Source of the DNA: Sanyastnella coralliicola
GTDB lineage: Bacteria; Bacteroidota; Bacteroidia; Flavobacteriales_D; Sanyastnellaceae
Length of the DNA: 64,000 bases
Reading direction: 5' to 3'
Assembly (NCBI RefSeq): GCF_030845195.1
Contig: NZ_CP132543.1
Location: forward strand, 2,497,501 to 2,561,500
Both the position numbers and the translations under genes were made by a program. Positions 51,228 through 60,845 of this stretch are shown here, one piece after another. How positions within the stretch are numbered: the first letter of the stretch is position 1; each line of letters begins with the position of its first letter. Under the pieces are notes generated by a model. It was not told the DNA's origin, did no database searches, and saw only the letters and a list, made by a program, of their open reading frames with translations.

Positions 51228-52511
51228 ATGGCAGAAGTGATGGAAACGCGCCTGACTTCCGAACAGGCAATGGAACTCGAGAACAAGCATGGTGCACACA
51301 ACTATCACCCGCTACCCGTAGTTCTTGATCGTGGAGAGGGTGTATTTGTATGGGATCTTGAAGGAAAGAAGTATTACGATTTCCTTTCAGCTTATTCAGC
51401 TGTGAACCAAGGACATGGTCACCCAAGAATCGTAGGAGCAATGACAGCTCAAGCGCAGAAACTGGCATTGACTTCACGTGCATTCTACAACAGCGTTCTT
51501 GGTAAGTACGAGAAGTACGTCACTGAATACTTCGGATTCGAGAAGGTGCTGCCGATGAACTCAGGAGCGGAAGCAGTAGAGACGGCGATCAAGGTTTGTC
51601 GCAAGTGGGGTTACGAGAAGAAAGGAGTTGAAGCAGACAAGGCGAAAATCTTGGTGGCTTCTGAGAACTTCCACGGAAGAACAACAACGATCATTTCGTT
51701 CTCAACAGACCCAGATTCTCGCGGAGGATTTGGACCATACACACCTGGTTTTGAGATCATTCCTTATAACGATACTGCGGCGTTAGCTACAGCATTGGAA
51801 GATCCAAACGTAGTTGGATTCATGGTTGAGCCTATTCAAGGAGAAGCTGGAGTGAATACTCCAGATGATTCATACATCCCTGAAGTAGCGAAGCTTTGTC
51901 GTGCGAAGAACGTTCTCTTCATTGCTGACGAAATTCAAACCGGAATTGCCCGCACAGGTGCTCTACTTGCAGTTTGTGGAAACTGTACGTGTGAAGCAGC
52001 CTGCGAACGCCAAGCAACATATACACGCCCTGATATCCTAATCCTCGGAAAAGCAATCTCAGGTGGATGCTACCCAGTATCAGCCGTTCTTGCAGACGAC
52101 GAAATCATGATGGTTATCAAACCAGGAGAGCACGGATCTACCTTCGGTGGGAATCCAATAGCTGGAGAGGTAGCTATGGCAGCTTTGGAAGTAGTAAAAG
52201 ACGAGAAACTTGCTCAGAACGCACGTAAACTCGGAAACATCTTCCGCGCTGAAATGGAGAAGTTGAGCAATGACTCTGACCTAGTAACACTCGTTCGTGG
52301 TCGTGGTCTTCTCAATGCGGTTGTTATTAACGATACACCAGAGAGCTCAACAGCTTGGGACATTTGTGTAGCGCTGAAAGACAACGGACTTCTCGCGAAG
52401 CCAACCCACGGAAACATCATCCGATTCGCACCTCCTTTGGTGATGACAGAAGAGCAATTGATGGAATGTGTGGCGATCATTCGCAAGACAATCCTCGAGT
52501 TCAAGAAGTAA
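51228..52511 (+). CDS. rocD: Ornithine--oxo-acid transaminase
   Basis: 427 residues from ATG 51228 (ATG 51240 also possible; 51162 is upstream of the promoter box). Class III aminotransferase: [60 protein letters not shown] and the PLP lysine in [19 protein letters not shown] small Cys insertion ([13 protein letters not shown]) near the PLP region is typical of the bacteroidetal enzymes. Converts ornithine and 2-oxoglutarate to glutamate semialdehyde and glutamate (arginine/proline link). Confidence 0.95.
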   Translation: MAEVMETRLTSEQAMELENKHGAHNYHPLPVVLDRGEGVFVWDLEGKKYYDFLSAYSAVNQGHGHPRIVGAMTAQAQKLALTSRAFYNSVLGKYEKYVTEYFGFEKVLPMNSGAEAVETAIKVCRKWGYEKKGVEADKAKILVASENFHGRTTTIISFSTDPDSRGGFGPYTPGFEIIPYNDTAALATALEDPNVVGFMVEPIQGEAGVNTPDDSYIPEVAKLCRAKNVLFIADEIQTGIARTGALLAVCGNCTCEAACERQATYTRPDILILGKAISGGCYPVSAVLADDEIMMVIKPGEHGSTFGGNPIAGEVAMAALEVVKDEKLAQNARKLGNIFRAEMEKLSNDSDLVTLVRGRGLLNAVVINDTPESSTAWDICVALKDNGLLAKPTHGNIIRFAPPLVMTEEQLMECVAIIRKTILEFKK

Positions 52512-52530
52512 GCTTGAAACATAAAGACAT

Positions 52531-52563
52531 AAAAAAGGGACGCCCGAGGGTGTCCCTTTTTAT
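52531..52563. terminator. Bidirectional terminator between rocD and the cystathionine synthase gene
   Basis: 8-bp stem GGGACGCC/GGTGTCCC (one wobble), loop CGAG, with an A tract before and a T tract after, so it can work for both convergent genes. Confidence 0.85.
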
Positions 52564-52580
52564 TTCATTCAATTTTCTTC

Positions 52581-53948
52581 TTAGCTGATCGCGTCGATCA
52601 AGTCGTGGCGAGTAATGATGTGATGTCCTCCGTCTTCCAGGCTTACCAAAACCGCCGAGTTGTCTTTACCGATCATTTGTGAGATCGAGTCAATCGTAGC
52701 GTTTTCATCAACTACTGGGAATGGAGCTCCCATGACCTTGCTCACTGGTTCAAGTAGCATCTTTGGATCATCTACAATCGCCTCGAATAACTGGCGATCA
52801 TCTACCGAGCCTACCATCTTGCCTTCAAGGATCACTGGCATTTGGCTGATCTTGTACTGACGCATTTTGCGAGCAACGTTTTCCATCACCTCTCCTTCGT
52901 AACACATCATCAACGGAAGGTCACGGTGTTTAGCGATCAGGTCTTTCGCTGTCTTCACTTCATCATTCATGAATCCGCGATCTCGCATCCAGTCGTCGTT
53001 GTACACTTTACCTACGTAGCGTGAACCGTGATCGTGGAATAGAACCACTACTACGTCGTCTTCAGTCAACTCATCTTTCAGCTGACGAATCCCCTGGAAC
53101 GCAGATCCACAAGAGTATCCAAGGAAGAGTCCTTCTTTACGCGCAAGCTCACGTGTAGCAAGGGCTCCATCTTTGTCGGTTACCTTTTCGAATTTATCGA
53201 TCAATGAGAAGTCAACATTCTTTGGTAGGATGTCTTCTCCAATTCCTTCAGTGATATATGGGTAGATCTCTTTTTCATCGAACTCGCCAGTCTCGTGGTA
53301 TTTCTTGAATACTGAACCGTAGGTATCGATTCCCCAAATCTTGATGTTCGGGTTTTTCTCTTTCAAGAACTTAGCACAACCTGAGATCGTTCCCCCTGTA
53401 CCAACACCAACTACGAAGTGGGTGATTTTCCCTTCCGTCTGTTCCCAGATTTCCGGTCCTGTTGACTCGTAGTGAGCTGTGCGGTTTGAAAGGTTGTCGT
53501 ACTGGTTACACCAGATACTGTTTGGCGTCTCTTTGTGCAAGCGCTCTGCTACAGAGTAGTAGCTATCCGGGTGGTCCGGAGCAACGTTCGTAGGGCAAAC
53601 GAACACCTGAGCTCCCATTGCTCTTAGCACGTCAAATTTCTCTTTTGACTGCTTATCGTTGGAAGTACAGATCAACTTGTAGCCTTTTACCACACAGGCT
53701 AGGGCCAATCCCATTCCTGTGTTACCAGAAGTACATTCAATCACTGTGCCTCCTGGTTTCAGTGCACCGCTCTTCTCAGCGTCCTCAATCATCTTGAGGG
53801 CCATGCGGTCTTTAACCGAGTTTCCAGGGTTGAAGTATTCCACCTTCGCAAAGACTTTCGCAGGGATGTCTTTGGCGATTTCGTTCAATCGGATCATTGG
53901 CGTATCACCAATGGCTTCGATAATGTTGTTGTATACGCGCTTGCTCAT
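52581..53948 (-). CDS. Cystathionine beta-synthase (PLP enzyme with CBS domain pair)
   Basis: 455 residues. Fold II PLP domain (about 1-325): PLP Lys46 in NPGNSVKDR, TSGNTGMGLA, phosphate loop GVGTGGTISG, GIGEDILP. The C-terminal part (about 335-455) is a pair of CBS domains (ISQMPVILEGKMVGSVDDRQLFEAI, ISQMIGKDNSAVLV), which in human CBS bind an adenosine-type effector. This layout separates it from plain cysteine synthase. Joins serine and homocysteine in transsulfuration; a cysteine-synthase role cannot be excluded. Promoter box 7 nt from the start. Confidence 0.92.
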   Translation of the reverse strand: MSKRVYNNIIEAIGDTPMIRLNEIAKDIPAKVFAKVEYFNPGNSVKDRMALKMIEDAEKSGALKPGGTVIECTSGNTGMGLALACVVKGYKLICTSNDKQSKEKFDVLRAMGAQVFVCPTNVAPDHPDSYYSVAERLHKETPNSIWCNQYDNLSNRTAHYESTGPEIWEQTEGKITHFVVGVGTGGTISGCAKFLKEKNPNIKIWGIDTYGSVFKKYHETGEFDEKEIYPYITEGIGEDILPKNVDFSLIDKFEKVTDKDGALATRELARKEGLFLGYSCGSAFQGIRQLKDELTEDDVVVVLFHDHGSRYVGKVYNDDWMRDRGFMNDEVKTAKDLIAKHRDLPLMMCYEGEVMENVARKMRQYKISQMPVILEGKMVGSVDDRQLFEAIVDDPKMLLEPVSKVMGAPFPVVDENATIDSISQMIGKDNSAVLVSLEDGGHHIITRHDLIDAIS

Positions 53949-53955
53949 AGCGCGG

Positions 53956-53963
53956 CAAAGGTA
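53956..53963 (-). promoter_or_regulatory. Candidate -7 promoter box TACCTTTG for the cystathionine synthase gene (leaderless)
   Basis: Perfect TAnnTTTG on the minus strand, 7 nt before the ATG at 53948, so the mRNA would have essentially no leader. It is in the 22-bp gap after the permease stop codon. Confidence 0.55.
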
Positions 53964-53970
53964 GAAATTA

Positions 53971-55479
53971 CTAGTCGAAGCGAATAGCTTTCACTGGAGT
54001 GATCTTCGCAACATAGAGTGCTGGAAGCAACATAAATAGTACGCAGATCACAAAGGTCACGAGTTCTATCTGCAGCAAGTACATCCAATCAAACTTAATT
54101 GGAACATAATCTACGTAGTAGCTTTCAGGGTTCAGAGCAATCGCACCAGTGGTCAATTGGAAGTAGGCCAACCCAAAGCCAAGAAGGTTCCCGATGAGCA
54201 TTCCTAGACCGATGATTCGCGCTGCGTGGCGAACGAAAACAAAGACCACTTCACGGTCTTTCATTCCAAATGCCTTGAGCATACCAATCATGTTCGTCCG
54301 CTCTAAAATGATGATGAGCAAGGCTGAAGTCATGTTCACTACCGCGATGAAAATCATCATGTAGATAATGAGGTCAACGTTTAAATCGAGCATCTCGAGC
54401 CAGGAGAAGATTTCTGGATTGCGATCTGCCACATTCTGTACCTGCATGTAGTAAGGCACCATGTAGAACACCTCATCATCAAAAGCTCTGAGATCGTCGT
54501 AATCATCAATCAAGACTTCGAAACCGCCAGCATACTTATCCCAGCTACCTCCAGAAGTTCTTGTTTCTGTCGTGTATACGCACGGCACATTTTCCGCGCT
54601 AGCGAATTGAATAGAAGCCCAAGCTGTATCAGGAAGCGATCGATTGCGATCTTCAACCACCACCATAAAGGTCGTGTCACCTGTCACCTCCACACGGTGC
54701 GGACCTCTGCCTTCTAGATCTGTTCCCGGCCAACGGAAAGTGAGGTCAGACTTGCCGCCGAAACCTAATCCCTCAAGGCCAATGGTTCCTTCGTAACACG
54801 AATCTTGAACTAAGATTTGTGCTTCGATCCCCCATTTATTGATTCGCTGAAGATGAGCGATATCTACAAAGACGAACTCCTCGTCAAACTCCTTCAAACC
54901 GGTGCTGTAGATGGTCGTCACATTGAAGTTCCTCGGTCGAATATCTCCGTCGTCTAAGACGAAATAGAGCGTGACTTTGTCTCCAAGCCCAATCTTCATG
55001 CGCTTGGCAGTCCATCGCGAGATCATCAGATCAGGTGAGGGATCACTGCCTGCCGTTCTCAACGAATCACCTTCTTCGATTTTGTCTTGGAAAAAGCTCC
55101 AGTCGAAGTCTTCACCAATTCCCTTAATCACACAACCTTGGAGGTCACTTTTGGTCTCCATGATTCCCGGCTTGGTGGCGAAAATCTGAATATGGCGGAT
55201 TCCAGGAGTTTCTTGAAGCGTTGGATAAAACTCTTGATCAATGGCTACGCGAGAGCTTTCCTTATTGAAAGTCTGTTGGGTATTTACGATCTGAAAATGG
55301 GCACCAAAGCCCACCACTTTATCACGCACTTCTTGCTGAAAACCAGTAACAATAGCCACTGAAATGATCATCAACGCCACCCCGATGGCCACCCCTGCCG
55401 TAGCGATAACCACCACGGGTTTGGAGAGTTTGCCTCCTCCGGCGCCAGACATACGAGATGCGATGAAACGAATGATCAT
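53971..55479 (-). CDS. FtsX-family ABC transporter permease (LolC/LolE-like)
   Basis: 502 residues from ATG 55479, where the protein opens MIIRFIASRMSGAGGG; a near-match promoter box lies 5 nt before that codon, and the frame upstream is not typical. One N-terminal helix (about 22-45), a large periplasmic domain (about 50-365) and three C-terminal helices (about 372-398, 420-445, 465-490): the MacB/LolE topology. Such permeases extract lipoproteins or export substrates with an LolD-type ATPase, which is not in the window. Contains a perfect TTCCGCGNTAGCGAA copy at 54592-54606. Confidence 0.88.
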   Translation of the reverse strand: MIIRFIASRMSGAGGGKLSKPVVVIATAGVAIGVALMIISVAIVTGFQQEVRDKVVGFGAHFQIVNTQQTFNKESSRVAIDQEFYPTLQETPGIRHIQIFATKPGIMETKSDLQGCVIKGIGEDFDWSFFQDKIEEGDSLRTAGSDPSPDLMISRWTAKRMKIGLGDKVTLYFVLDDGDIRPRNFNVTTIYSTGLKEFDEEFVFVDIAHLQRINKWGIEAQILVQDSCYEGTIGLEGLGFGGKSDLTFRWPGTDLEGRGPHRVEVTGDTTFMVVVEDRNRSLPDTAWASIQFASAENVPCVYTTETRTSGGSWDKYAGGFEVLIDDYDDLRAFDDEVFYMVPYYMQVQNVADRNPEIFSWLEMLDLNVDLIIYMMIFIAVVNMTSALLIIILERTNMIGMLKAFGMKDREVVFVFVRHAARIIGLGMLIGNLLGFGLAYFQLTTGAIALNPESYYVDYVPIKFDWMYLLQIELVTFVICVLFMLLPALYVAKITPVKAIRFD

Positions 55480-55572
55480 ACGCACAAAGATGCTTAAAAG
55501 TCCGACTTCTGTTAGCAATACGTGTGCAAATTGAGCGTGAAGTCTTGGAACAATTATTGAACTTAGTCGGCT

Positions 55573-56781
55573 ATGCGCACACTGCTCATTCTATTCTTCC
55601 TTCCCATCATCGCTTGCGGTCAAGTTGAAATGACCGAAGCCAAGATGAATGACCTCAAGCTTAACGCCGAGATTAAAACCGGTGCATCCCAGTTTGATCG
55701 CTACTTACCGCTTCTTGAGAACAAGAACGTAGGCATCGTGGCTAACCATACTTCCATCATAGGTGAGGCACATTTGGTGGACGAACTGCTCGGAAAAGGA
55801 GTTTCAATTCATGCGGTATATGCTCCTGAGCATGGTTTTAGAGGTGATGCCGCCAATGGAGAAAAGGTGGAAAATGGAAAAGATCCTTCCACTGGGTTGA
55901 CTATTTATTCGCTGTACGGAAAGACGAAAAAGCCTACGAAAGCTATGCTTGAAGGCGTTGACGTCATGATTTTTGACATGCAAGATGTAGGAGCCCGGTT
56001 CTACACCTATTTGTCTACCATGCATTATGTCATGGAGGCTAGCGCCGAAGCGGACATCCCTGTTATTGTGCTTGACCGCCCGAATCCGAATGGCTTTTAT
56101 GTAGACGGCCCTGTGCTTGAAGAAGGGTATGAAAGCTTTGTTGGAATGCACCCCATTCCGATCGTTCACGGCATGACGCTTGGAGAATTAGCGCGCATGA
56201 TCAACGGTGAAGGATGGTTGGCAAATGGCATTCAATGCGACCTCACGGTCATCAGTTGTTCGAATTACCGAAAGAGTGATTTGTACGAATTACCAGTTGC
56301 TCCGAGTCCGAATCTTCAGAGCATGGAGGCGGTCTACCTCTACCCCTCGCTTTGTCTTTTCGAACCTACCATCATCAGCATCGGAAGAGGAACTGAACAA
56401 CCTTTTGAGATCTATGGACACCCTGATCACAAGTACGGTTCGCTAGCCTTCACTCCTGAAAGCATGCCTGGCAAATCACTACATCCGAAACACGAAGGTG
56501 AGACCTGTTATGGTCAAAACTTAAAAGAGTTCGGGAGCTTCTATTTCCAAGCGAACAAACAGCTCTACTTAGGCTGGTTTATGGCGATGTACGAGTCGTT
56601 TGATGTCGGTGGAGAATTCTACACCAGTCCGAAGTTCTTTGACAAGCTAGCTGGTACTGGTTCGTTACGTCAAATGATTTCAGATGGCGCTTCGGAATCC
56701 GAGATTCGCGCAAGCTGGAAACCGGGACTAGAAGCCTTTATGGAACAACGAAAGCCCTATTTGTTGTACGCTGGATACTGA
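55573..56781 (+). CDS. Exo-beta-N-acetylmuramidase NamZ-family (DUF1343) lipoprotein
   Basis: 402 residues. Lipoprotein-type signal (LPIIACGQ, Cys at about 16). DUF1343/NamZ pattern: NVGIVANHTSIIG, VYAPEHGFRGDAANGEKV, SLYGKTKKPTKAML, MIFDMQDVGARFYTYLSTMHYVMEA, VLDRPNPNG, SPNLQSMEAVYLYPSLCLFE. The characterised member (NamZ of Bacillus) releases terminal MurNAc from peptidoglycan fragments, so a cell-wall recycling role in the periplasm is likely. It is divergent from the permease gene. Confidence 0.9.
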   Translation: MRTLLILFFLPIIACGQVEMTEAKMNDLKLNAEIKTGASQFDRYLPLLENKNVGIVANHTSIIGEAHLVDELLGKGVSIHAVYAPEHGFRGDAANGEKVENGKDPSTGLTIYSLYGKTKKPTKAMLEGVDVMIFDMQDVGARFYTYLSTMHYVMEASAEADIPVIVLDRPNPNGFYVDGPVLEEGYESFVGMHPIPIVHGMTLGELARMINGEGWLANGIQCDLTVISCSNYRKSDLYELPVAPSPNLQSMEAVYLYPSLCLFEPTIISIGRGTEQPFEIYGHPDHKYGSLAFTPESMPGKSLHPKHEGETCYGQNLKEFGSFYFQANKQLYLGWFMAMYESFDVGGEFYTSPKFFDKLAGTGSLRQMISDGASESEIRASWKPGLEAFMEQRKPYLLYAGY

Positions 56782-56873
56782 TCAGCAATTCCCGAATGAC
56801 ATCCGATTCCGCGCTAGCGAAGTGCAGGGTAGCGTATTATTCTGTATTTTCACCGCTCGGAAAACGTTGGGAT

Positions 56874-57389
56874 ATGAAACGCGTATTATTCTTAGGACTT
56901 CTTACTATCATCATCGGAGCACTTGGATGTGCTAAGAATGAGGAATTCGTAAATCCAGTTTACATGTGTGAATGCGGAAGCGTGAGCTGGCAAGGAACTG
57001 CCTACCCGCTTCAGTTAGCTGAATACGTGCAGCCGGATGAAGACAACTTCCTATCTCGTCGTTACTACCTCACTGCAGACATCCGTCTTGAAGGACAAAC
57101 ACAGCCGCACACGTTAGCGATTACGCTTGGAACAGATAGCGTTGATCAAGTAGTGCAGTTCATTCCTGCAGACACTGTTTTCAATCTTGTAGAGGAAATC
57201 GATCAGAATAGCCAGCTTCTTCCGTACCGTACTTACGTATGTACAAATGGAGTAGTAAACTTCAATCCAGCCTTTCTAGGTGGACGTGAGTCAGTGGCAT
57301 TTGAAATGATTTTGCGTGAAACTATTGGAACGGATACCGTTGGATTTGACATCCCGTTCAGCGGTAGCTTTAACGTGACGATCCAGTAA
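56874..57389 (+). CDS. Unknown lipoprotein
   Basis: 171 residues from ATG 56874; the frame upstream to 56796 includes intergenic sequence and a TTCCGCGCTAGCGAA copy. Lipobox GALGC with Cys at about 18; Cys-rich start of the mature part (MCECGSVSWQG), then a beta-rich domain without known motif. Follows namZ on the same strand but with a 92-bp gap. Not recognised. Confidence 0.6.
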   Translation: MKRVLFLGLLTIIIGALGCAKNEEFVNPVYMCECGSVSWQGTAYPLQLAEYVQPDEDNFLSRRYYLTADIRLEGQTQPHTLAITLGTDSVDQVVQFIPADTVFNLVEEIDQNSQLLPYRTYVCTNGVVNFNPAFLGGRESVAFEMILRETIGTDTVGFDIPFSGSFNVTIQ

Positions 57390-57391
57390 GG

Positions 57392-58840
57392 CTACTCTTC
57401 ACTGAGCCATTCTTTCTTCCGCGTTAGCGCGAATTCCATGACAACATCTTTGCTGTCGGTAAATGGAACTTGATACAATTGTACATCAGGAAGTACACCT
57501 CCGTTGTGTGTTCCTTCTACGTTCAGATCGAACCAGATTCTAGGCACATGCACGATGAACCCTGTGTTCGGTAGCACTAGGTCATAGTAGTAGCCCGAAG
57601 TGTGTCCTTGATAACCGCCGCACGTTTCTTCGCCGATGAGGGTACAGTTTGTACCATAAGTTTTTGCGAGCGCAGCAAATTCAGCAGCTCCAGAGAAAAC
57701 GTTGCGGTCAATGAGGACCGTTACTTGTCCTTCGAATCTATTTTCTGGCTCCACGAAAGTGCGTGAGAATCGGTTTCTTCGTTGCCATTCTCCTTCTTCG
57801 TCTTTTCGGAATTCAACAAGACGGTAAACCAAATCCTCCATTCGCTTTGCGAAAGCATGATCGATGTACTCGTAATCATCGGCTTGTGGGGAACGGATTA
57901 CGACTTTGTCGTACTTGGCATCCATTGAGTTTTCAATGCAAGACAGTAGGAGATTCTCTACTCCTTCCCGTCCGCCTCCGTTTCCTCTGACGTCTATGAT
58001 GAGTTCCTCGCACCCTTGTGCTTCCATTTCATTCAATGCATTCAATAAAGTCGCTTTGTACTTTCTCAAGCTCCACCCATTGAAGCTAGAAACGGTGATG
58101 ACACCAATGTTCTGATCAATTTCAAAGGTCATAGGCGCGTCTTCATCGTATGAATAACGGCAATAGATCTCTGAAGCATCGTTGATGAGGTCGTTCATGT
58201 AGATCGAAGGAACGAGAGCACGTTCGGCACCGGTTTTTCCTTTGTACTCAACGATATGTGATTCATGGAATCCGAAATGCAAGGCGTAGTACCACCAGAA
58301 TTGGCCTTCCATTCCACCTAATTTACCATTGAGTGAATAGCCATCTGCGGTGAAATACGGCATGAGTTCATTGACTACTTTTCGAATCGGTAGGCCATTG
58401 ATGGCAACGAGTTCGGTGCCTTCTTCGAGATCATAGCAATCACTGAAATTCTGTTCCACGAACATTCCTCTTCCGGTCACTTTCACTGTGAATGGCATGA
58501 ATTTCTGCGTTGCGAGTAAGTATTCACTTTGCATTTCGCTCGGCATGATCCAGGTATGTCCGTCGTGAATTTTATCGATGTAGACCGCCATCTTCCGGTA
58601 TGCTTCAGCGAGGCTGACTACCTCCTTATCTGATTGCATTCCGTCAAGCAATGACTGCTTGGTTTGAGCGGAAGTGTATTGATCAAAACCGCCGTGATTC
58701 TGAATCAGGAACTCCTCCAACACCTCCATATCGGCAGCGAAGGCCTCACTAGGAAGCGCATTTTCATGCCAAATATCTCCCTGACCAAAAGTCAGGAAAC
58801 AAGCGGTAGAGAGGGCGCATGTCAATACAAATCTCAACAC
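57392..58840 (-). CDS. Exported S41-family (tail-specific/C-terminal processing-like) peptidase
   Basis: 482 residues; the start is GTG 58840 (TTG 58837 also possible). Signal peptide about 1-19 ending FGQ. S41 core: ELIIDVRGNGGGREGVENL, LIDRNVFSGAAEFAALAKTYG with the likely nucleophile Ser, and GEETCGGYQGHTSGYYYDLVLPNTG. A PDZ-like stretch lies before it (EGTELVAINGLPI). Cleaves C-terminal ends of exported proteins; substrate unknown. Confidence 0.88.
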   Translation of the reverse strand: MLRFVLTCALSTACFLTFGQGDIWHENALPSEAFAADMEVLEEFLIQNHGGFDQYTSAQTKQSLLDGMQSDKEVVSLAEAYRKMAVYIDKIHDGHTWIMPSEMQSEYLLATQKFMPFTVKVTGRGMFVEQNFSDCYDLEEGTELVAINGLPIRKVVNELMPYFTADGYSLNGKLGGMEGQFWWYYALHFGFHESHIVEYKGKTGAERALVPSIYMNDLINDASEIYCRYSYDEDAPMTFEIDQNIGVITVSSFNGWSLRKYKATLLNALNEMEAQGCEELIIDVRGNGGGREGVENLLLSCIENSMDAKYDKVVIRSPQADDYEYIDHAFAKRMEDLVYRLVEFRKDEEGEWQRRNRFSRTFVEPENRFEGQVTVLIDRNVFSGAAEFAALAKTYGTNCTLIGEETCGGYQGHTSGYYYDLVLPNTGFIVHVPRIWFDLNVEGTHNGGVLPDVQLYQVPFTDSKDVVMEFALTRKKEWLSEE

Positions 58841-58880
58841 GAGAGTTAGCGGTTTTGCTTATTAAATACGTAGTATACCC

Positions 58881-59144
58881 TTAAGGGTTACCCGAATTAT
58901 CAGGTAAAGGTTCCTCTTGTTGAGTAGGTTCTGGTGGAGTAGATTCCTCATCAGACTTGAGGACAAGAATCAAGATCAAAATGAACACAAGTAACGCTAG
59001 GAATGCCTTTGGGTCTTTGTAAAGCGGTTTTTTGTGCACGCGCTTCAGGGTAGACTCGTAGTTAGTCACCAGCTTTCCGAAGTCTTTGTACTTCGAAGGA
59101 TCTTCGTCCTGTTTTGCTTCGTTATCTAACTTATACTTCCTCAT
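58881..59144 (-). CDS. Small membrane protein coupled to the ECF sigma factor
   Basis: 87 residues: charged, cytoplasmic N-terminal half (about 1-45), one membrane helix (about 46-63, FLALLVFILILILVL) and a short acidic Pro-rich outside tail. Its start overlaps the sigma factor stop by 4 bp (ATGA), the arrangement of sigma/anti-sigma pairs. It has no zinc-type HxxxCxxC anti-sigma motif, so the role as regulator is inferred from position and topology only. Confidence 0.6.
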   Translation of the reverse strand: MRKYKLDNEAKQDEDPSKYKDFGKLVTNYESTLKRVHKKPLYKDPKAFLALLVFILILILVLKSDEESTPPEPTQQEEPLPDNSGNP

Positions 59145-59677
59145 TTCTCTACCCCCATCGCTGTTCGCAAGGTACTCACAATGCGTGAAACCCTCATTTT
59201 CGCTGCGTTTTCGGTGATCCCTAAGATCTCTGACAATTCCTTGAAACTTCTGCCTTCGAAGAATCGCAATTCCATCAAGGCCAAGTGAGCTTCAGGGAGG
59301 TCATTCAATTGAATAATTAGTCGTTCAAGACGATCATCTTCAAGGTACTCTTCTGTTTTATCAACTAAAGACCTTAATTGATCGCTTGAGATGCTCAGTT
59401 CTTTCACTTTCTTCTGCTTTCGCCACCATCCATTTACCTCATTTAAGGCAATGCGGAACAACCAAGAACGAAAGGCAATACCTCTGATCTCGAACTTCCT
59501 GATGTGAGACATGGCTTTAAGGAAAGTTTGACTCGTAAGATCTCCGGCTGTTGGAGCGTCTGGAACACGAAGACGGATGAATCCGAAGATGGCATCGAAG
59601 TGCATCTCATACAAAGGCCCAAATGCCCTTGGATCCCGCTGTGCGAGGACAATCAACTCTATTTCTTTTGGATTCAA
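59141..59677 (-). CDS. ECF-type RNA polymerase sigma factor
   Basis: 178 residues, TTG start at 59677. Region 2 (about 25-85: LYEMHFDAIFGFI, LTSQTFLKAMSHIRKF, FRSWLFRIALNEVNGWWRK) and region 4 (about 115-172: LPEAHLALMELRFFEGRSFK, ILGITENAAKMRVSRIVSTL) are both complete; region 3 is absent, as in ECF factors. Near-match box TACATTTT lies upstream on the same strand. Co-translated with the small membrane protein that follows, which may hold it at the membrane. Confidence 0.93.
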   Translation of the reverse strand: MNPKEIELIVLAQRDPRAFGPLYEMHFDAIFGFIRLRVPDAPTAGDLTSQTFLKAMSHIRKFEIRGIAFRSWLFRIALNEVNGWWRKQKKVKELSISSDQLRSLVDKTEEYLEDDRLERLIIQLNDLPEAHLALMELRFFEGRSFKELSEILGITENAAKMRVSRIVSTLRTAMGVEK

Positions 59678-59791
59678 GTCGTCAGCTATTCCTTACCCCA
59701 ACGTAGGATTGTTCCTATTTCGTTTCCATAAGCTAAGGAAAATGTAACCACCCTCCTTGGTTGCCGTATTTATGAGGAGTAAAGAACAGCT

Positions 59792-60175
59792 ATGTATCGC
59801 CACCTTATCATAGGAATGTTTCTTCTGAGCCCTCTCAGTTTCCAGCAAGGCTCAATGCAGAGACATGTAGTACGTACTCATGACAACGGACAACCGTATG
59901 TGGTTGTGTACACCGTTGGTGAGTTCCATGATCGTGTGAAAGAAGAACTCTTTTACGACAATGGGAACCTTGATTACGTCGGCCACTACAAACGTGGTGT
60001 AGAGCACGGCGAATGGATTTACTACTGGGAAAACGGCAATATGAAATCATGGGAGTACTATGAGAAGGGCCGTGAAGAAGGAACTCATTACGACTGCAAC
60101 GAAAAAGGCGAAAAGATCAAGCTATATCACTATCGCAAAGGTGTCTTAATCAAAGAAGAAGTAGTAAGCCCTTAA
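59792..60175 (+). CDS. Exported MORN-like repeat protein (YwqK-type)
   Basis: 127 residues with a signal peptide (about 1-19). The mature part holds about three 20-23-residue repeats of the pattern E-x-x-Y-Y-x-x-G-x-x-x-x-x-x-Y-x-x-G (LFYDNGNLDYVGHYKRG, WIYYWENGNMKSWEYYEKG, THYDCNEKGEKIKLYHYRKG). These match MORN_2/YwqK repeats, whose role in Bacteroidota is unknown. Its stop codon is 1 bp before the stop of the convergent pdeM. Confidence 0.72.
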   Translation: MYRHLIIGMFLLSPLSFQQGSMQRHVVRTHDNGQPYVVVYTVGEFHDRVKEELFYDNGNLDYVGHYKRGVEHGEWIYYWENGNMKSWEYYEKGREEGTHYDCNEKGEKIKLYHYRKGVLIKEEVVSP

Positions 60176-60817
60176 TTATACTTCCATTACTTGGTCTTCC
60201 GCGATAGCGAAGACCTTATCATGTTTAGCCGGGCGAATGCAATGCGTTCCTGTGAAGTATCCGAAAGCCGGCATCACCCCCATTTCTTTAGCAAACCAAA
60301 AACACGGTAAGCGAAGGTACTGTCGAGCAGCTCCCCGCAGTCTTACAGCAGGATGGATATGTCCGCATAGGTTGTAACCCTTACGTGCATTCTCATCTTC
60401 GATGGGCTCATGGGTGAAGTGAATTCCTTGTTCCACTTTATCATCAAAACATTTGATTCCGCTTCGTTCAAAATGGTGTTCTGGAATGATATCGTGGTTC
60501 CCTCGAACCAGCTCCACATGAAGATCATTGAAGTTCGCTAGCATATCCGCGAAATGCTCCCAGTCTTGGTTGTATGTGGAGTGAAAAAGATCACCCAACA
60601 ATAAAAGGCGTTCAGGCTTTTTATCTGAAAGTAACCCTGAGAGGGTCCATAAGATTTCAGTGTTCGTTTCTTGCGGCATCGCAATTCCATTTCTGCGGAA
60701 ATGCCCCCCCTTTCCAATGTGGAGATCGCTGACGATGAGGGTCTTTTCATCTCCCCAAAGAATGGCTTTCTCTGGAAGTAGTTCGAAGGTGATATTTGGA
60801 ATTGGATTGAACTGCAT
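60176..60817 (-). CDS. pdeM: Ligase-associated DNA-damage-response metallophosphoesterase PdeM
   Basis: 213 residues of calcineurin-like fold with metal-binding motifs LIVSDLHIGKGGHFR, LLLGDLFHS, VRGNHDII, and CGHIHPAV. The family is usually encoded beside an ATP-dependent ligase and a DEXH helicase (lig-associated cluster); those partners are not in this window, so here it stands alone. Contains a perfect TTCCGCGATAGCGAA copy at 60197-60211 near its 3' end. Confidence 0.9.
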   Translation of the reverse strand: MQFNPIPNITFELLPEKAILWGDEKTLIVSDLHIGKGGHFRRNGIAMPQETNTEILWTLSGLLSDKKPERLLLLGDLFHSTYNQDWEHFADMLANFNDLHVELVRGNHDIIPEHHFERSGIKCFDDKVEQGIHFTHEPIEDENARKGYNLCGHIHPAVRLRGAARQYLRLPCFWFAKEMGVMPAFGYFTGTHCIRPAKHDKVFAIAEDQVMEV

Positions 60818-60831
60818 AAATCATTGCGAGG

Positions 60832-60845
60832 GGGTAATATTACCC
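60832..60845. promoter_or_regulatory. Perfect palindrome GGGTAATATTACCC
   Basis: 14-bp perfect dyad in the 200-bp divergent gap between pdeM and the 61018 gene, 15 bp upstream of the pdeM ATG. A likely protein-binding site; the regulator is unknown. Confidence 0.45.
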
